Shown here: positions 18,186 to 27,288 of the stretch, in pieces | How the letters are laid out: the number at the start of each line of letters is the position of its first letter | How positions within the stretch are numbered: position 1 is the first letter of the stretch | Assembly (NCBI GenBank): GCA_030584025.1 | Contig: CP129487.1 | Coordinates: forward strand, 2,666,001 to 2,730,000 | Length of the DNA: 64,000 bases | Reading direction: 5' to 3' | Origin: Cyclobacteriaceae bacterium | Lineage (GTDB): Bacteria > Bacteroidota > Bacteroidia > Cytophagales > Cyclobacteriaceae | Made by a program: the position numbers and the translations under genes | The notes under the pieces: model-generated | Told to the model about the DNA's origin: nothing | The model's database searches: none | The model's input: the letters and a program-made list of their open reading frames with translations, nothing else

Positions 18186-20558
18186 ATGCTCCTGAACTAC
18201 CTTAAAATCGCTCTGCGTAATCTCCAACGGAACTTTACGTATTCATTCATCAACATCTTCGGCCTATCTATTGGCATTGCCTGCAGCATTTTAATCATGC
18301 TGTGGATTGCAGATGAGTACCAGTTTGATCGCTTTCACGAGAAGCGTGAAAACCTGTACAAGGTCATGTTGAACCAAACGTTTTCAGGGCAAAGAGGATC
18401 ACAAATCGCGCTTCCTTATCCGCTAAAAGAAGCGCTTCCTGCACATTCACCCAAAATCAAGCACACGGTAATCACCAATTGGGGTGAAGGATTTTTACTG
18501 ACGGTTGATGAAAATAAAATCACCAAAGTAGGACTTGCCGTCAGTGAAGATTTTTTAAAGATGTTCACCTTTCCGTTGATACAGGGTGATGTCAACACGG
18601 CATTAGATGATCAGAATTCAATTGTGCTGACCGAAAGTGTGGCCAAGGCCCTTTTTGGTGATGAGGAACCGTTGAACAAGATGGTAAAACTCGACAATGA
18701 CCGCGAGTTGAAAGTAACCGGAGTTTTGAAGGACTTTCCCGATCAAACTACCTTTTCGAATTACGATTATCTTATTCCCTTCGCTTACTATGAGTCCATC
18801 ATGCCTTGGGTTCGCAATTCACGCGAAAACTGGCAAAACAATTCCTTCCAGATGTATGTGGAACTTGAACAAGGCAGCACACAAGAAGAAGTTACCGCTT
18901 CCATTCGGGATATTGTATTGAAAAATACACCGGATACCTTGCCTAACCCGGAAGTTTTCTTGCACCCCATTACGGATTTGAGGTTGTACTCGAAATTCGA
19001 GAATGGAAAAGTGGCAGGTGGCATGATCGAATACGTAAAGCTATTTGGTGCTATTGCCATTTTTGTGCTCATCATTGCCTGCATCAATTTCATGAACCTG
19101 GCCACGGCACGCTCAGAAAAACGTGCACGTGAAGTGGGCATTCGCAAAAGCATCGGTTCGCGAAAAAAGGAACTTGTCTTTCAATTTCTGGGTGAATCAC
19201 TTCTGATTACCACATTTGCTTTTCTGGTAGCTGTAGTATTGGTGGAACTCTCTTTGCCAATGTACAATACGCTGGTGAGCAAAAAACTTTTCATCGACTA
19301 CAGCAATCCATACCTATGGACTGGAGCGGCCCTGTTGATTTTGATTACCGGTACGTTGGCTGGAAGCTATCCGGCATTTTATTTATCATCGTTTCAACCG
19401 GTTAAGGTACTTAAGGGAAAAATTCAAACCGGAAAATATGCCAGTCTGCCCCGAAAAATTCTGGTAACCCTGCAGTTTGGTTTCTCCATCTTCCTGATAA
19501 TTGGAACCATTGTCATTTATCAACAGATCATGCACGTAAAAGATCGCGAGATTGGCTATGATCGGGAAAACCTGATGATGGTGTGGACAAACGGTGAGCT
19601 AGAAACGAATTACCAAACCATCAAAAATGAGCTATTAAGTACTGGTGCAGTAAAAAGTGTTACCAAATCCAACAGCCCCATAACCTCCATCTTCTCAAAC
19701 AACATTGTAGAGTGGCCCGGTATGGCGCCCGGAACACGCGTTGTATTCACTACCATTGCTACCGAGTATGATTATGTGAAAACCATGGGCATGAAATTAA
19801 TTGAAGGTCGCGACTTCTCCCCCGAGTTTGCCAGCAATTCTTCAGGGGTTATTATCAATCAGGCAGCAGTTGACATGATGCAATTGGAGGAACCCATTGG
19901 CGCAACCCTAAGCATGAACGGCAGTGAACTGACCATCATCGGAGTTATTGAAAATGTGATTATGAGTTCTCCCTATGAACCGGTTTCGCCTATGATGGCT
20001 GCTTTTATTCCCGATTGGACCAGCACCATCACCATTCGCCTGGAAAAAACGGCAGACTTACCCGGAGCCATCAGTAAAGTGGAAGATGTATTTAAACGTT
20101 TAAACCCCACCTACCCATTTGCCTACCGCTTTGCTGATGTGGAGTTTGAAAAGAAATTTGCATCCATTAACCTGACCAGCAACCTGGCAAAAGTGTTTGC
20201 CGCACTGGCGCTTACCATCACCGCATTGGGTTTATTTGGTTTGGCTGCCTTCACAGCGGAACAACGTTCAAAAGAAGTGAGCATCAGAAAAGTATTGGGC
20301 GCCACCGTAACCGGGTTGGTGTTGCTTATCTCCAAAGATTTCTCCCGACTTGTGATTATTGCCTTTGTACTATTTGCACCATTGGCCTGGTGGTTCCTCT
20401 CCGGATTTTTGGAAGAATACCCTTACCGCATTACCATTGCATGGTGGATATTTCCGCTAGCCGGACTTTCAGCATTGATTGTTGCGCTCATTATTGTGAG
20501 TACACAGGCCCTACGTGCAGCCACCAGTAACCCGGTAAACAGTTTACGAAACGAATAA
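18186..20558 (+). CDS. FtsX/MacB-type ABC transporter permease, tandem copy 3
   Basis: 790 residues. It has the N-terminal helix ending in GLSIGIACSILIMLW, first FtsX block ACINFMNLATARSEKRAREV with VGIRKSIGSRKKELV, the turn AGSYPAFYLSSFQPVKVLKG, and second FtsX block VSIRKVLGATVTGLV. It ends NPVNSLRNE. The gap to the previous gene is 11 bases and to the next 18. As with its neighbours, no ATPase is encoded nearby, so the partner must be encoded elsewhere or the protein may work without one. Confidence 0.88.
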   Translation: MLLNYLKIALRNLQRNFTYSFINIFGLSIGIACSILIMLWIADEYQFDRFHEKRENLYKVMLNQTFSGQRGSQIALPYPLKEALPAHSPKIKHTVITNWGEGFLLTVDENKITKVGLAVSEDFLKMFTFPLIQGDVNTALDDQNSIVLTESVAKALFGDEEPLNKMVKLDNDRELKVTGVLKDFPDQTTFSNYDYLIPFAYYESIMPWVRNSRENWQNNSFQMYVELEQGSTQEEVTASIRDIVLKNTPDTLPNPEVFLHPITDLRLYSKFENGKVAGGMIEYVKLFGAIAIFVLIIACINFMNLATARSEKRAREVGIRKSIGSRKKELVFQFLGESLLITTFAFLVAVVLVELSLPMYNTLVSKKLFIDYSNPYLWTGAALLILITGTLAGSYPAFYLSSFQPVKVLKGKIQTGKYASLPRKILVTLQFGFSIFLIIGTIVIYQQIMHVKDREIGYDRENLMMVWTNGELETNYQTIKNELLSTGAVKSVTKSNSPITSIFSNNIVEWPGMAPGTRVVFTTIATEYDYVKTMGMKLIEGRDFSPEFASNSSGVIINQAAVDMMQLEEPIGATLSMNGSELTIIGVIENVIMSSPYEPVSPMMAAFIPDWTSTITIRLEKTADLPGAISKVEDVFKRLNPTYPFAYRFADVEFEKKFASINLTSNLAKVFAALALTITALGLFGLAAFTAEQRSKEVSIRKVLGATVTGLVLLISKDFSRLVIIAFVLFAPLAWWFLSGFLEEYPYRITIAWWIFPLAGLSALIVALIIVSTQALRAATSNPVNSLRNE

Positions 20559-20576
20559 TTCTATTTATTATATACC

Positions 20577-23009
20577 ATGTTCCGCAATTACATCATCACC
20601 ACCCTTCGCATTCTCAGTCGGCAGAAAGTTTACTCGGCCATAAACCTGTTCGGTCTTACCCTGGGCATTACCAGCACCCTGCTGCTAATCCTCTACATTG
20701 TTGATGAAGCAAGCTACGATCGCTTTCACACCGATGCCGACCGAATGTACCGAAGCGTGATGTCAGCCCGGCTAAATGGGCAGGACTTTCAAACCGCCTA
20801 TACCGGCATTCCTATGATGGAAGCCATGTTAAAAGATGTGCCGGCTGTTGAATCTGCCGTGCGTATTTCAAAATGGAGCACCATTCCGGTTCGGTATGAG
20901 GATAAAAACTTTACCGAAAACCGATTTTTATTGGCCGATTCAAACTTCTTTGACTTTTTCAATTTTCAATTGTTGGTCGGCAATCCAAAAACTGTATTGA
21001 ATGGTCCGAACAAAGTGGTAATCTCTGAATCTACTGCAAAGAAGTATTTTGGGTACACCGGACCCGGTGATCTCTCGCCCATCGGAAAAATGTTTTTCAT
21101 CGGCAGCCAGGGTGAAAACAAGGCCGAAGTGACGGGCATTGTGGCGGACACTCCGCACAACTCGCATTTGAAATTCGATTTTCTGCTTTCCATCACCACG
21201 TGGCAACAACTCAATTACCCGATTTGGTTGAACAGTACGGTAATCACTTACTTTAAAATCAGGCCGAACACATCCATTGCCGATGTTGATAACATGTATA
21301 CCCATTTTACCAACACTTACATCTCCAGGGAAGTGGAACAGTTCATGCAAATGAATATGGCACAGCTGGAGCAAAGTGGAAACTTTATTCGCTATAGTTC
21401 ACAACCGATAATTGATATACACCTGCATTCTCAATTTACGGATGAACTTGAACCTAACGGAAACATCCGGTATTTATATTTATTTGGTTTGATCGCCATT
21501 TTCCTCATTGTGCTGGCGTGCATCAACTTCATGAACCTGAGCACCGCACGGGCCGCCAACCGAGCCAAGGAAGTGGGCATACGCAAAACCATTGGCGCCC
21601 TGCGACACAAACTCGTAGGTCAGTTTATGATGGAATCATACCTGTATACCATACTGGCCGTTGTGTTCGCGTTGATGCTGGTATCGTTATCCTTGAATTT
21701 CTTTAATTCCATCACTGCTAAAGATATTGCGTTCTCCTCATTGCTCAGTCCGATGTTCCTGGGTGGACTATTTGTTTTCACCCTGATCATCGGTGCGTTG
21801 GCCGGAAGTTACCCAGCCTTCTACCTCACGGCCTTTAAACCGGCAGAAGTGCTGAAAGGAAAAGTACGCGCTGGCTTCAAAAGCTCCGGCATTCGCAACG
21901 CACTGGTGGTGTTCCAGTTTTTTGCTTCCATTGGGTTGATTATTTCTACACTGATGGTGTTTCAACAGCTCAAATTTGTGCAACAGCAAAACCTGGGTTT
22001 TGATAAGCGGAACATCATGACATTGTTGCACACCATGAACCTTGAAAAAAATGGTGAAGCGTTTAAAAACGAACTCAAGCAATATTCGGAAATAGAGCAC
22101 GTCACGTTTGTTAACCGCATGCCTCCCAATATCGATTGGAGTTCAGTTTTTCGAATTACTGAAACCGGCCAAGATCAATTGCTCACCGTATACGTAGCCG
22201 ACTACGATGCATTGGAAACCATGGGGTATCAACTGGCAGCCGGCCGTTACTTCTCACGCGACTTCAAAACAGATACCGCAGCATGTTTGATTAACGAAGC
22301 GGCTATGCGCCAGTTAGGTTGGGATTCGCATGAAGGCAAAAAGATTTTGTCGCGATTCAATACCATGGAAGGAAATGAACTGGACGTAATCGGGGTGATC
22401 AAAAATTTCAATTACGAATCGTTGAAAAACAACATTCGGCCCATGATTGTGATCTTAGGCAGTGAGCCCAACTTTGAGGCCGGTATTCGTTTTTCATCTG
22501 ACGACATCAGGCGCAACATTGACTTGGTAGAATCCATCTGGAAAAAATATGCCCCACAGGCACCATTCGAATACAGCTTCCTCGACTCAAACTTTGCGGC
22601 AAAATATAAAGCCGAAGAACGCATGGGACAGGTATTCATCATCTTCACCGGACTGGCCATAATCATTGCATGCTTGGGCTTACTTGGTCTGGCCACCTAT
22701 TCAGCCGAACAACGTGCCAAGGAAATAAGCGTGCGCAAAGTAATGGGTGCTTCGGTAAGTCAGTTGGTGTTGTTGCTCAGCAAAGATTTTGCACGGCTGG
22801 TAATCATTGCTTTTGTTTTGGCTATACCCCTTACATTGTACCTGCTACAGGAGTATTGGCTCTCGGGCTTTGCGTACCGCATTGATTTCAATCCGTGGAT
22901 TATTGGAGGTGCTGGCCTGCTGGCATTGGTGGTGGCATTGTTTACCATCAGCTTCCAGGCATTGTGTGCCGCTATGGGCAACCCGGTGGATTCGCTGCGG
23001 AGCGAGTAG
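20577..23009 (+). CDS. FtsX/MacB-type ABC transporter permease, tandem copy 4
   Basis: 810 residues, last of the four tandem permeases. Two FtsX blocks are visible (ACINFMNLSTARAANRAKEV with VGIRKTIGALR; AKEISVRKVMGASVSQLV), with the turn AGSYPAFYLTAFKPAEVLKG between them. The tail is NPVDSLRSE, one substitution from the common NPVxSLRNE. The array ends here; the 148 bases that follow contain no clear terminator, only a weak imperfect inverted repeat. Confidence 0.88.
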   Translation: MFRNYIITTLRILSRQKVYSAINLFGLTLGITSTLLLILYIVDEASYDRFHTDADRMYRSVMSARLNGQDFQTAYTGIPMMEAMLKDVPAVESAVRISKWSTIPVRYEDKNFTENRFLLADSNFFDFFNFQLLVGNPKTVLNGPNKVVISESTAKKYFGYTGPGDLSPIGKMFFIGSQGENKAEVTGIVADTPHNSHLKFDFLLSITTWQQLNYPIWLNSTVITYFKIRPNTSIADVDNMYTHFTNTYISREVEQFMQMNMAQLEQSGNFIRYSSQPIIDIHLHSQFTDELEPNGNIRYLYLFGLIAIFLIVLACINFMNLSTARAANRAKEVGIRKTIGALRHKLVGQFMMESYLYTILAVVFALMLVSLSLNFFNSITAKDIAFSSLLSPMFLGGLFVFTLIIGALAGSYPAFYLTAFKPAEVLKGKVRAGFKSSGIRNALVVFQFFASIGLIISTLMVFQQLKFVQQQNLGFDKRNIMTLLHTMNLEKNGEAFKNELKQYSEIEHVTFVNRMPPNIDWSSVFRITETGQDQLLTVYVADYDALETMGYQLAAGRYFSRDFKTDTAACLINEAAMRQLGWDSHEGKKILSRFNTMEGNELDVIGVIKNFNYESLKNNIRPMIVILGSEPNFEAGIRFSSDDIRRNIDLVESIWKKYAPQAPFEYSFLDSNFAAKYKAEERMGQVFIIFTGLAIIIACLGLLGLATYSAEQRAKEISVRKVMGASVSQLVLLLSKDFARLVIIAFVLAIPLTLYLLQEYWLSGFAYRIDFNPWIIGGAGLLALVVALFTISFQALCAAMGNPVDSLRSE

Positions 23010-23157
23010 ATTTTTCTCAGTCATCGTCATTGCCTCAAGGCTCAAAAGGATTCCTGTGAAGATGCCTTTTAAAACGAACGGGGGCATAGGTTATGATTGA
23101 GTGAGGAATGTCTGTCGAACAAGCAGGCAATACTCCCGAAATAACGATGAAAAGCTT

Positions 23158-23625
23158 CTACCAGGTCGTCTGACTAATATTCTTAGCTGCTTTCAAAATA
23201 TCCCTGCGGCTTACCTGGCCAATCAACACACCATTCTCTAAAATGGGCAATCGCCTTACCGGACTGTTTAAAAATTCATTGGCAGCTTCCACCACATCGC
23301 TGTTGGAAGAAAGTGTTTTTACTTTCACCGTCATGTAATCCGATACCTTGCGATCGGAAGTTGGTAAATTATGATATGCCTGATCGACAATGATGCGCAG
23401 GCAATCTTTTTCAGAAATGATGCCCACCAATTTTCTATCCTTATCCAACACAGGCGCACCGGATATTCCTTTATTAATGATGATATCAATTACTTCCTGA
23501 ATAGTCTGGTCGGGGTTAAAGGTGATCAGGTTGCCCGCACCCACCATGTATTTCGTTACCGACTCGTATTTTGATTGACCAGCTTCCATTTCTTCTTTGG
23601 TTTTCATTACAGGCTTAAAATTCAT
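23158..23625 (-). CDS. CBS-domain protein (two CBS motifs)
   Basis: 155 residues. Two tandem CBS units are visible: residues about 30-85 (GAGNLITFNPDQTIQEV ... LVGIISEKDCLR) and about 95-150 (VSDYMTVKVKTLSSNSDV ... LIGQVSRRDILK). There is no fused catalytic or transport domain, so it is a stand-alone CBS protein, probably an adenine-nucleotide-sensing regulator of unknown target. It diverges from the membrane-protein gene at 23842; the shared 216-base gap contains two near-identical palindromes. Confidence 0.88.
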   Translation of the reverse strand: MNFKPVMKTKEEMEAGQSKYESVTKYMVGAGNLITFNPDQTIQEVIDIIINKGISGAPVLDKDRKLVGIISEKDCLRIIVDQAYHNLPTSDRKVSDYMTVKVKTLSSNSDVVEAANEFLNSPVRRLPILENGVLIGQVSRRDILKAAKNISQTTW

Positions 23626-23742
23626 AGACTCAACAGTTTTGGTTTAGGTTCATTTTACTTGGAATACGGCCCGAAAATGAACTTTTTAGGTCCGGGCAGA
23701 TTCCTTGCGTTGATGAATGTACAAAAAAATCAAACAACTGAC

Positions 23743-23805
23743 CAACCGTGGGGTTGACCAACCTCAATCCACACAACTGACAATCGTCAGCTAACCGTTG
23801 GGTTA
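23743..23805. promoter_or_regulatory. Twin 12-bp palindromic motifs between divergent genes (candidate operator)
   Basis: AACCGTGGGGTT (within 23743-23756) and AACCGTTGGGTT (within 23792-23805) differ at one base, are each imperfect palindromes with AACC/GGTT arms, and have centres 49 bases apart. Each is preceded by a CAACTGAC copy. A TAGTTTAG element (23813-23820) downstream could be a minus-7 box for the gene at 23842. Assignment as an operator is inference. Confidence 0.4.
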
Positions 23806-23841
23806 ATCGTGTTAGTTTAGGGCTACAAACAAATTACTGCC

Positions 23842-24252
23842 ATGAAAAAAAATATCACCGCCATTCTGTTAGCCGGTTTCCTGGTGCTGATCGCCAGTAT
23901 GGGTATGCTGTACATCGCCATTTTCTTTTTCCCTAACCTGATGGAAGAATACTACAACGCGGTGTTTCGTGCCTCCTCGTTTGAAACCGATTGGCTGTTT
24001 TATGTACACCCGTTTGTACTGAGCGCTGCGTTGAAATGGTTTTGGGAACGCTACAAAGATTTGTTCACCGGCAGTGCATGGCTTCGCGCACTTGAAGTAG
24101 CCCTTGTATATGGCGTGGTGGCTATGTTGCCCGTGCTGTGGCTCACCTTCAGCGCCATCGACATTTCCTTGTTTATGATTACTACCTGGTTGGTGTACGG
24201 CATTATTCAGGCATTCATTGCCGGAACGGTCTTTGCCAAACTCTCAACCTGA
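23842..24252 (+). CDS. Small integral membrane protein, unknown function
   Basis: 136 residues with about four hydrophobic segments (residues 8-30, 50-65, 78-100 and 108-130) and no recognised domain. The last 46 bases overlap the 3' end of the convergent histidine kinase gene, so one DNA stretch codes both C-termini. There is no family I can name. It sits opposite the CBS-protein gene and may be controlled by the same intergenic palindromes. Confidence 0.7.
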   Translation: MKKNITAILLAGFLVLIASMGMLYIAIFFFPNLMEEYYNAVFRASSFETDWLFYVHPFVLSAALKWFWERYKDLFTGSAWLRALEVALVYGVVAMLPVLWLTFSAIDISLFMITTWLVYGIIQAFIAGTVFAKLST

Positions 24253-25961
24253 TAGCCAACCTCAGGAATTTCAAATTTTACCGTAGTGCCGTGGCCCTCT
24301 TCCGATTCGATGGCCATGGAACCCTGAAGTTTTTCCAGTGTTTCTTTAACAATATAAAGTCCGAGTCCGCTGCCGGCACCTTCATCGGTAGCCCGATAGA
24401 ACATTTTACCTAAATGCGAAAGGTGTTTTTTCTCAATGCCTTTGCCATTATCCTGAACACTCAACTTTACGTGATCACGATCAATGCGTGCATTTACTTT
24501 CACCACCGGATCTTTTCCATTTTTATAGCGAATGGCATTTGAGATCACATTATTCAGGATGACTTTTAGCCGCCACTTGTCGCAATAGAAAGGTTCTTCC
24601 TGATCCACGTTGATCACTTTCTCAACCCGTTTTCCATTGAGATTAGAATAGTCTACCTGTTCAAATGCTTCTTCAATCAAGGTTTTGAATTGAACAGGTT
24701 CACGCTTCACTTCCAGGCGTGCGTTGCGTGATTGATCTAAAATTTCCCGGATAAAATAATCCTGCTGGCGTGCGCTCTTCTCCATCATGTCGAGGTAAAT
24801 GGTTTTCAGGTTCGCACTGCGATCTGTCTTGGCCAGATTGATTAACCCCAGGATGGACGCAATGGGTGCACGTAAATCGTGCGAAACGCTATACACGAAA
24901 TTATCCAGTTCAGTATTTCGCTTCACCAATTCCTCGTTTGTAACCTGTAACTTCTTTTGCGCTTCCGTCCGTTGTTGAATTTCTTCTTCCAGTTCCTTGG
25001 TGCGATGCTGCACCATCGCTTCCAGGTTTTCACTTAACTTTTTTAGCGCTTCCTGTGCTTGCTTTCGTTCGTGCACCGCGGCCGACAAGACCAAAGCCGA
25101 AACCGAAATCACCACCACATAAACCTGCAATAGAATAATCGAATCACCGGCAAGGTCAGCTAGGTAAAACGGTCCGGATTGTTGACTGGTAGCATAAATA
25201 GCCACCAGCGAAGCAATCATGTACCCGCTAATGGCCACCAACCCTTTAAACCGAAACGACAACCACAACAAAAACGGAATCGCTACAAAAGCCATGGCAA
25301 AAGGAGCTACATGTTGCAAGGCTTTCAGCTGAAACAAAAAGAATACACCCGTACAACACAGTACAAACAAAGCAATCTCCCCCGTCTTGATTAACGTGGG
25401 TTTAAATTGAATGCCCGGTAAGGCCAGCAACACCGGACTGAACAATAGTATGCCCACTACGTTGCGCATCCACAAGGCAAATAAGGCATTCACCCAATCT
25501 GAGGCAGCTAATACTTCGGATAATCCAAGCGCCAAAACTGTTCCGCCCGTGCTGATCCACGAAATCAACAAAGCAATTAATAAAAACTGAAAAGCATGGA
25601 TGGCTTTTGCAAATGGATAAACACTTTTCACAAAACGCTTAAACAAAAACGCTCCGGCCAACGCTTCGAGCACAGCCGTTGTGGCTATCAATGCCGATAC
25701 GGCCATCAATACCTGAACGGAGTTTATGGCACCGAACCAATAGCTCTTCACAACAATAACCAGGGAACCAATGGCAATACCGGGCCACACTTTTCTGCCC
25801 AACAGAATGACCATAGCCAACGCGATACCCGCGGGTGGCCAAAAGGGCAACGCCTGAATGCTCTCAAATGAAAGCAAAAAGCCGATTTCGGCAGATAAAT
25901 AATACAGCAGGGCGACCAATAAAATATTGAAGTCGACCGAACGGGTTAGGTATATTTTCAT
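24207..25961 (-). CDS. MASE1-domain sensor histidine kinase
   Basis: 584 residues. Residues about 8-290 are a multi-helix integral membrane region whose LPFWPPAGIALAMVILLG motif is typical of MASE1 sensors. A coiled coil (about 295-345) is followed by HisKA with the phosphorylated histidine in SVSHDLRAPIAS (about 362), then HATPase_c with N-box (ILNNVISNAIRYKNG), DNGKGIEKKHL and GAGSGLGLYIVKETL. There is no receiver domain and no response regulator gene beside it, so its partner is elsewhere. The extreme C-terminus (about 15 residues) overlaps the convergent membrane-protein gene. Confidence 0.9.
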   Translation of the reverse strand: MKIYLTRSVDFNILLVALLYYLSAEIGFLLSFESIQALPFWPPAGIALAMVILLGRKVWPGIAIGSLVIVVKSYWFGAINSVQVLMAVSALIATTAVLEALAGAFLFKRFVKSVYPFAKAIHAFQFLLIALLISWISTGGTVLALGLSEVLAASDWVNALFALWMRNVVGILLFSPVLLALPGIQFKPTLIKTGEIALFVLCCTGVFFLFQLKALQHVAPFAMAFVAIPFLLWLSFRFKGLVAISGYMIASLVAIYATSQQSGPFYLADLAGDSIILLQVYVVVISVSALVLSAAVHERKQAQEALKKLSENLEAMVQHRTKELEEEIQQRTEAQKKLQVTNEELVKRNTELDNFVYSVSHDLRAPIASILGLINLAKTDRSANLKTIYLDMMEKSARQQDYFIREILDQSRNARLEVKREPVQFKTLIEEAFEQVDYSNLNGKRVEKVINVDQEEPFYCDKWRLKVILNNVISNAIRYKNGKDPVVKVNARIDRDHVKLSVQDNGKGIEKKHLSHLGKMFYRATDEGAGSGLGLYIVKETLEKLQGSMAIESEEGHGTTVKFEIPEVGYQVESLAKTVPAMNA

Positions 25962-26140
25962 AAGGGCCGTTTTTCCAGGTTACATACTTACCCAAAAACA
26001 CGGATAAACCGCCCAAAATACCAGCCAATACACCCTAATGGCGATGAAGTGTTAATAGGTTCGTTAACAGGTATATAGCATTTACCATTTATTGCGTTGG
26101 ATGAAATAAAATAAACACAATTAGCCAGCTGAAACCGCTT

Positions 26141-26171
26141 TTTGATTGACCGGCATCCCTTTGTACTTTTA
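26141..26171 (+). promoter_or_regulatory. Bacteroidota-type promoter for the DUF4468-like gene
   Basis: TTTG (26141-26144), a 19-base spacer, then TACTTTTA (26164-26171), one mismatch from TAnnTTTG. The ATG at 26176 lies only four bases after the minus-7 element, which would give a leaderless or nearly leaderless transcript. Confidence 0.5.
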
Positions 26172-26175
26172 ACCC

Positions 26176-26712
26176 ATGAGAACACTTACTGCATTTTTAA
26201 TCCTTGTTGCCGCCTTCGTACAGGCACAGCCAACCACGTTTGGAAATTTTAAAGTGGAGGACCAGGAAATCATTTACCAGAAAGTATTTACCGAAGAAGG
26301 CATTACCGCCTTAAAGCTTTCTGAATATTATCAGAAGCAAGATTACATCTCCAACATAAAGCCTACGGAAACGGGAATTTCATTTGACATGAATGATGTG
26401 GTGGTAGACTATAAAAAATTTCAGTTCAGCCAGGTGGGCACACCGCCCATCATTCAAACCGGAAAATACAGCGGCAAGGTTACCGTTGATGTTCGGGATG
26501 GTCGTTACAGGGTAACGGTGCGCGACCTGCAAATGACCGGAAACATCGGTTATAAAATCATCACAGAAAAAGAAAGCGTTACCAGCTATTCAACCAAAAA
26601 CAGTGGCACACTGCTTCACCCCGATTGGTGCAAACCCAACATGCTTGGATTGCTCGATCAGGCGTTTACCGACAAGCTTCAGTTTGTTGGAAAAGATAAC
26701 GGAGACTGGTAG
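26176..26712 (+). CDS. Secreted DUF4468-like protein
   Basis: 178 residues with a signal peptide (MRTLTAFLILVAAFVQAQ). The mature part has an early FQKVF-like segment (IIYQKVFTEEGITA), a central SGKVTVDVRDGRYRVTVRDLQM segment, and a C-terminal helix. The pattern of a TBP-like fold with a strand reading YRV/RYTFxD is characteristic of DUF4468, a periplasmic/secreted Bacteroidota family of unknown function. The family assignment is from memory of the pattern and is moderate. It converges with arfB, with stop codons nearly abutting. Confidence 0.7.
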   Translation: MRTLTAFLILVAAFVQAQPTTFGNFKVEDQEIIYQKVFTEEGITALKLSEYYQKQDYISNIKPTETGISFDMNDVVVDYKKFQFSQVGTPPIIQTGKYSGKVTVDVRDGRYRVTVRDLQMTGNIGYKIITEKESVTSYSTKNSGTLLHPDWCKPNMLGLLDQAFTDKLQFVGKDNGDW

Positions 26713-26713
26713 G

Positions 26714-27118
26714 CTAAAGTTTTTTCCGCCACTGCTTTTTCTCCGCGTGTTGTTTCTTTGACTCCAGTCGTTTCTTCACTGCTGTTTTCGAGGGCTTGGT
26801 GGCTTTCCGTGCTTTTTTTCGAACGAAAGCTTTCTTTAGCAACTGATCAAGTTTGTGTAACACCGCTTCCTTGTTTGCCAGTTGCGAGCGCTTGTCTTGC
26901 GCCATTAAAATCAACGCCCCTTCTTTTGTAAAATACGATTTCAGTTTTTCGCGAATGAGCGCGCGTTGTTCATCGGTAATGGCGGTTGAATTTTGTACAT
27001 CCCACTTCAGGGTTACTTTCGTATTTACCTTGTTTACGTTTTGTCCGCCCGGGCCGCTGCTGCGGGAAGTGGTGAATACCAGTTCGTGCGCGTACAGGTG
27101 TTGTTCAGGAGCCTTCAT
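26714..27118 (-). CDS. arfB: Alternative ribosome-rescue factor / peptidyl-tRNA hydrolase ArfB
   Basis: 134 residues from the ATG at 27118 (MKAPEQHLYAHEL); the frame extends to a TTG at 27136, but that would overlap the upstream gene. The catalytic GGQ is in SRSSGPGGQNVNKVNTKV at about residue 20. The C-terminal tail is strongly basic (KKRLESKKQHAEKKQWRKKL), as required to enter the empty mRNA channel. The protein frees stalled ribosomes on non-stop mRNA by hydrolysing peptidyl-tRNA. It is the last gene of a three-gene minus-strand operon, four bases behind the zinc-ribbon gene. Confidence 0.93.
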   Translation of the reverse strand: MKAPEQHLYAHELVFTTSRSSGPGGQNVNKVNTKVTLKWDVQNSTAITDEQRALIREKLKSYFTKEGALILMAQDKRSQLANKEAVLHKLDQLLKKAFVRKKARKATKPSKTAVKKRLESKKQHAEKKQWRKKL

Positions 27119-27122
27119 CTCA

Positions 27123-27287
27123 CTAAAAAATTCCAATCAGCATGTACACTAAAAACAAGATGATCAGGAAAATCACAACCCAACGCGAAGCGGTATTGGT
27201 TTTGGGAAATTCATAACTGCAAACCGGACATACGTTACTATTTGCATCTATTTCCATTGCACACGATGAACATTCTTTCTTTTTCAT
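27123..27287 (-). CDS. Small zinc-ribbon membrane protein
   Basis: 54 residues from the ATG at 27287 (MKKKECSSCAMEIDANSNVC), chosen over an upstream start because it follows the preceding stop by one base. Four cysteines in two CxxC pairs (ECSSC and VCPVC) form a zinc ribbon, followed by one C-terminal membrane helix (VVIFLIILFLVYMLIG). Proteins of this plan are common and uncharacterised. It is tightly packed between the DUF-type membrane protein and arfB, so it shares their transcript. Confidence 0.85.
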   Translation of the reverse strand: MKKKECSSCAMEIDANSNVCPVCSYEFPKTNTASRWVVIFLIILFLVYMLIGIF

Positions 27288-27288
27288 A

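Noticed and set aside
23017..23152. Imperfect inverted sequence after the fourth permease (TCATCGTCATTGCCT ... AGGCAATACTCCCG...).
   Set aside because: The arms match only in part and the T-tract is missing, so neither a terminator nor a repeat family can be claimed; it might be a decayed CGTCATTGCGAA element.
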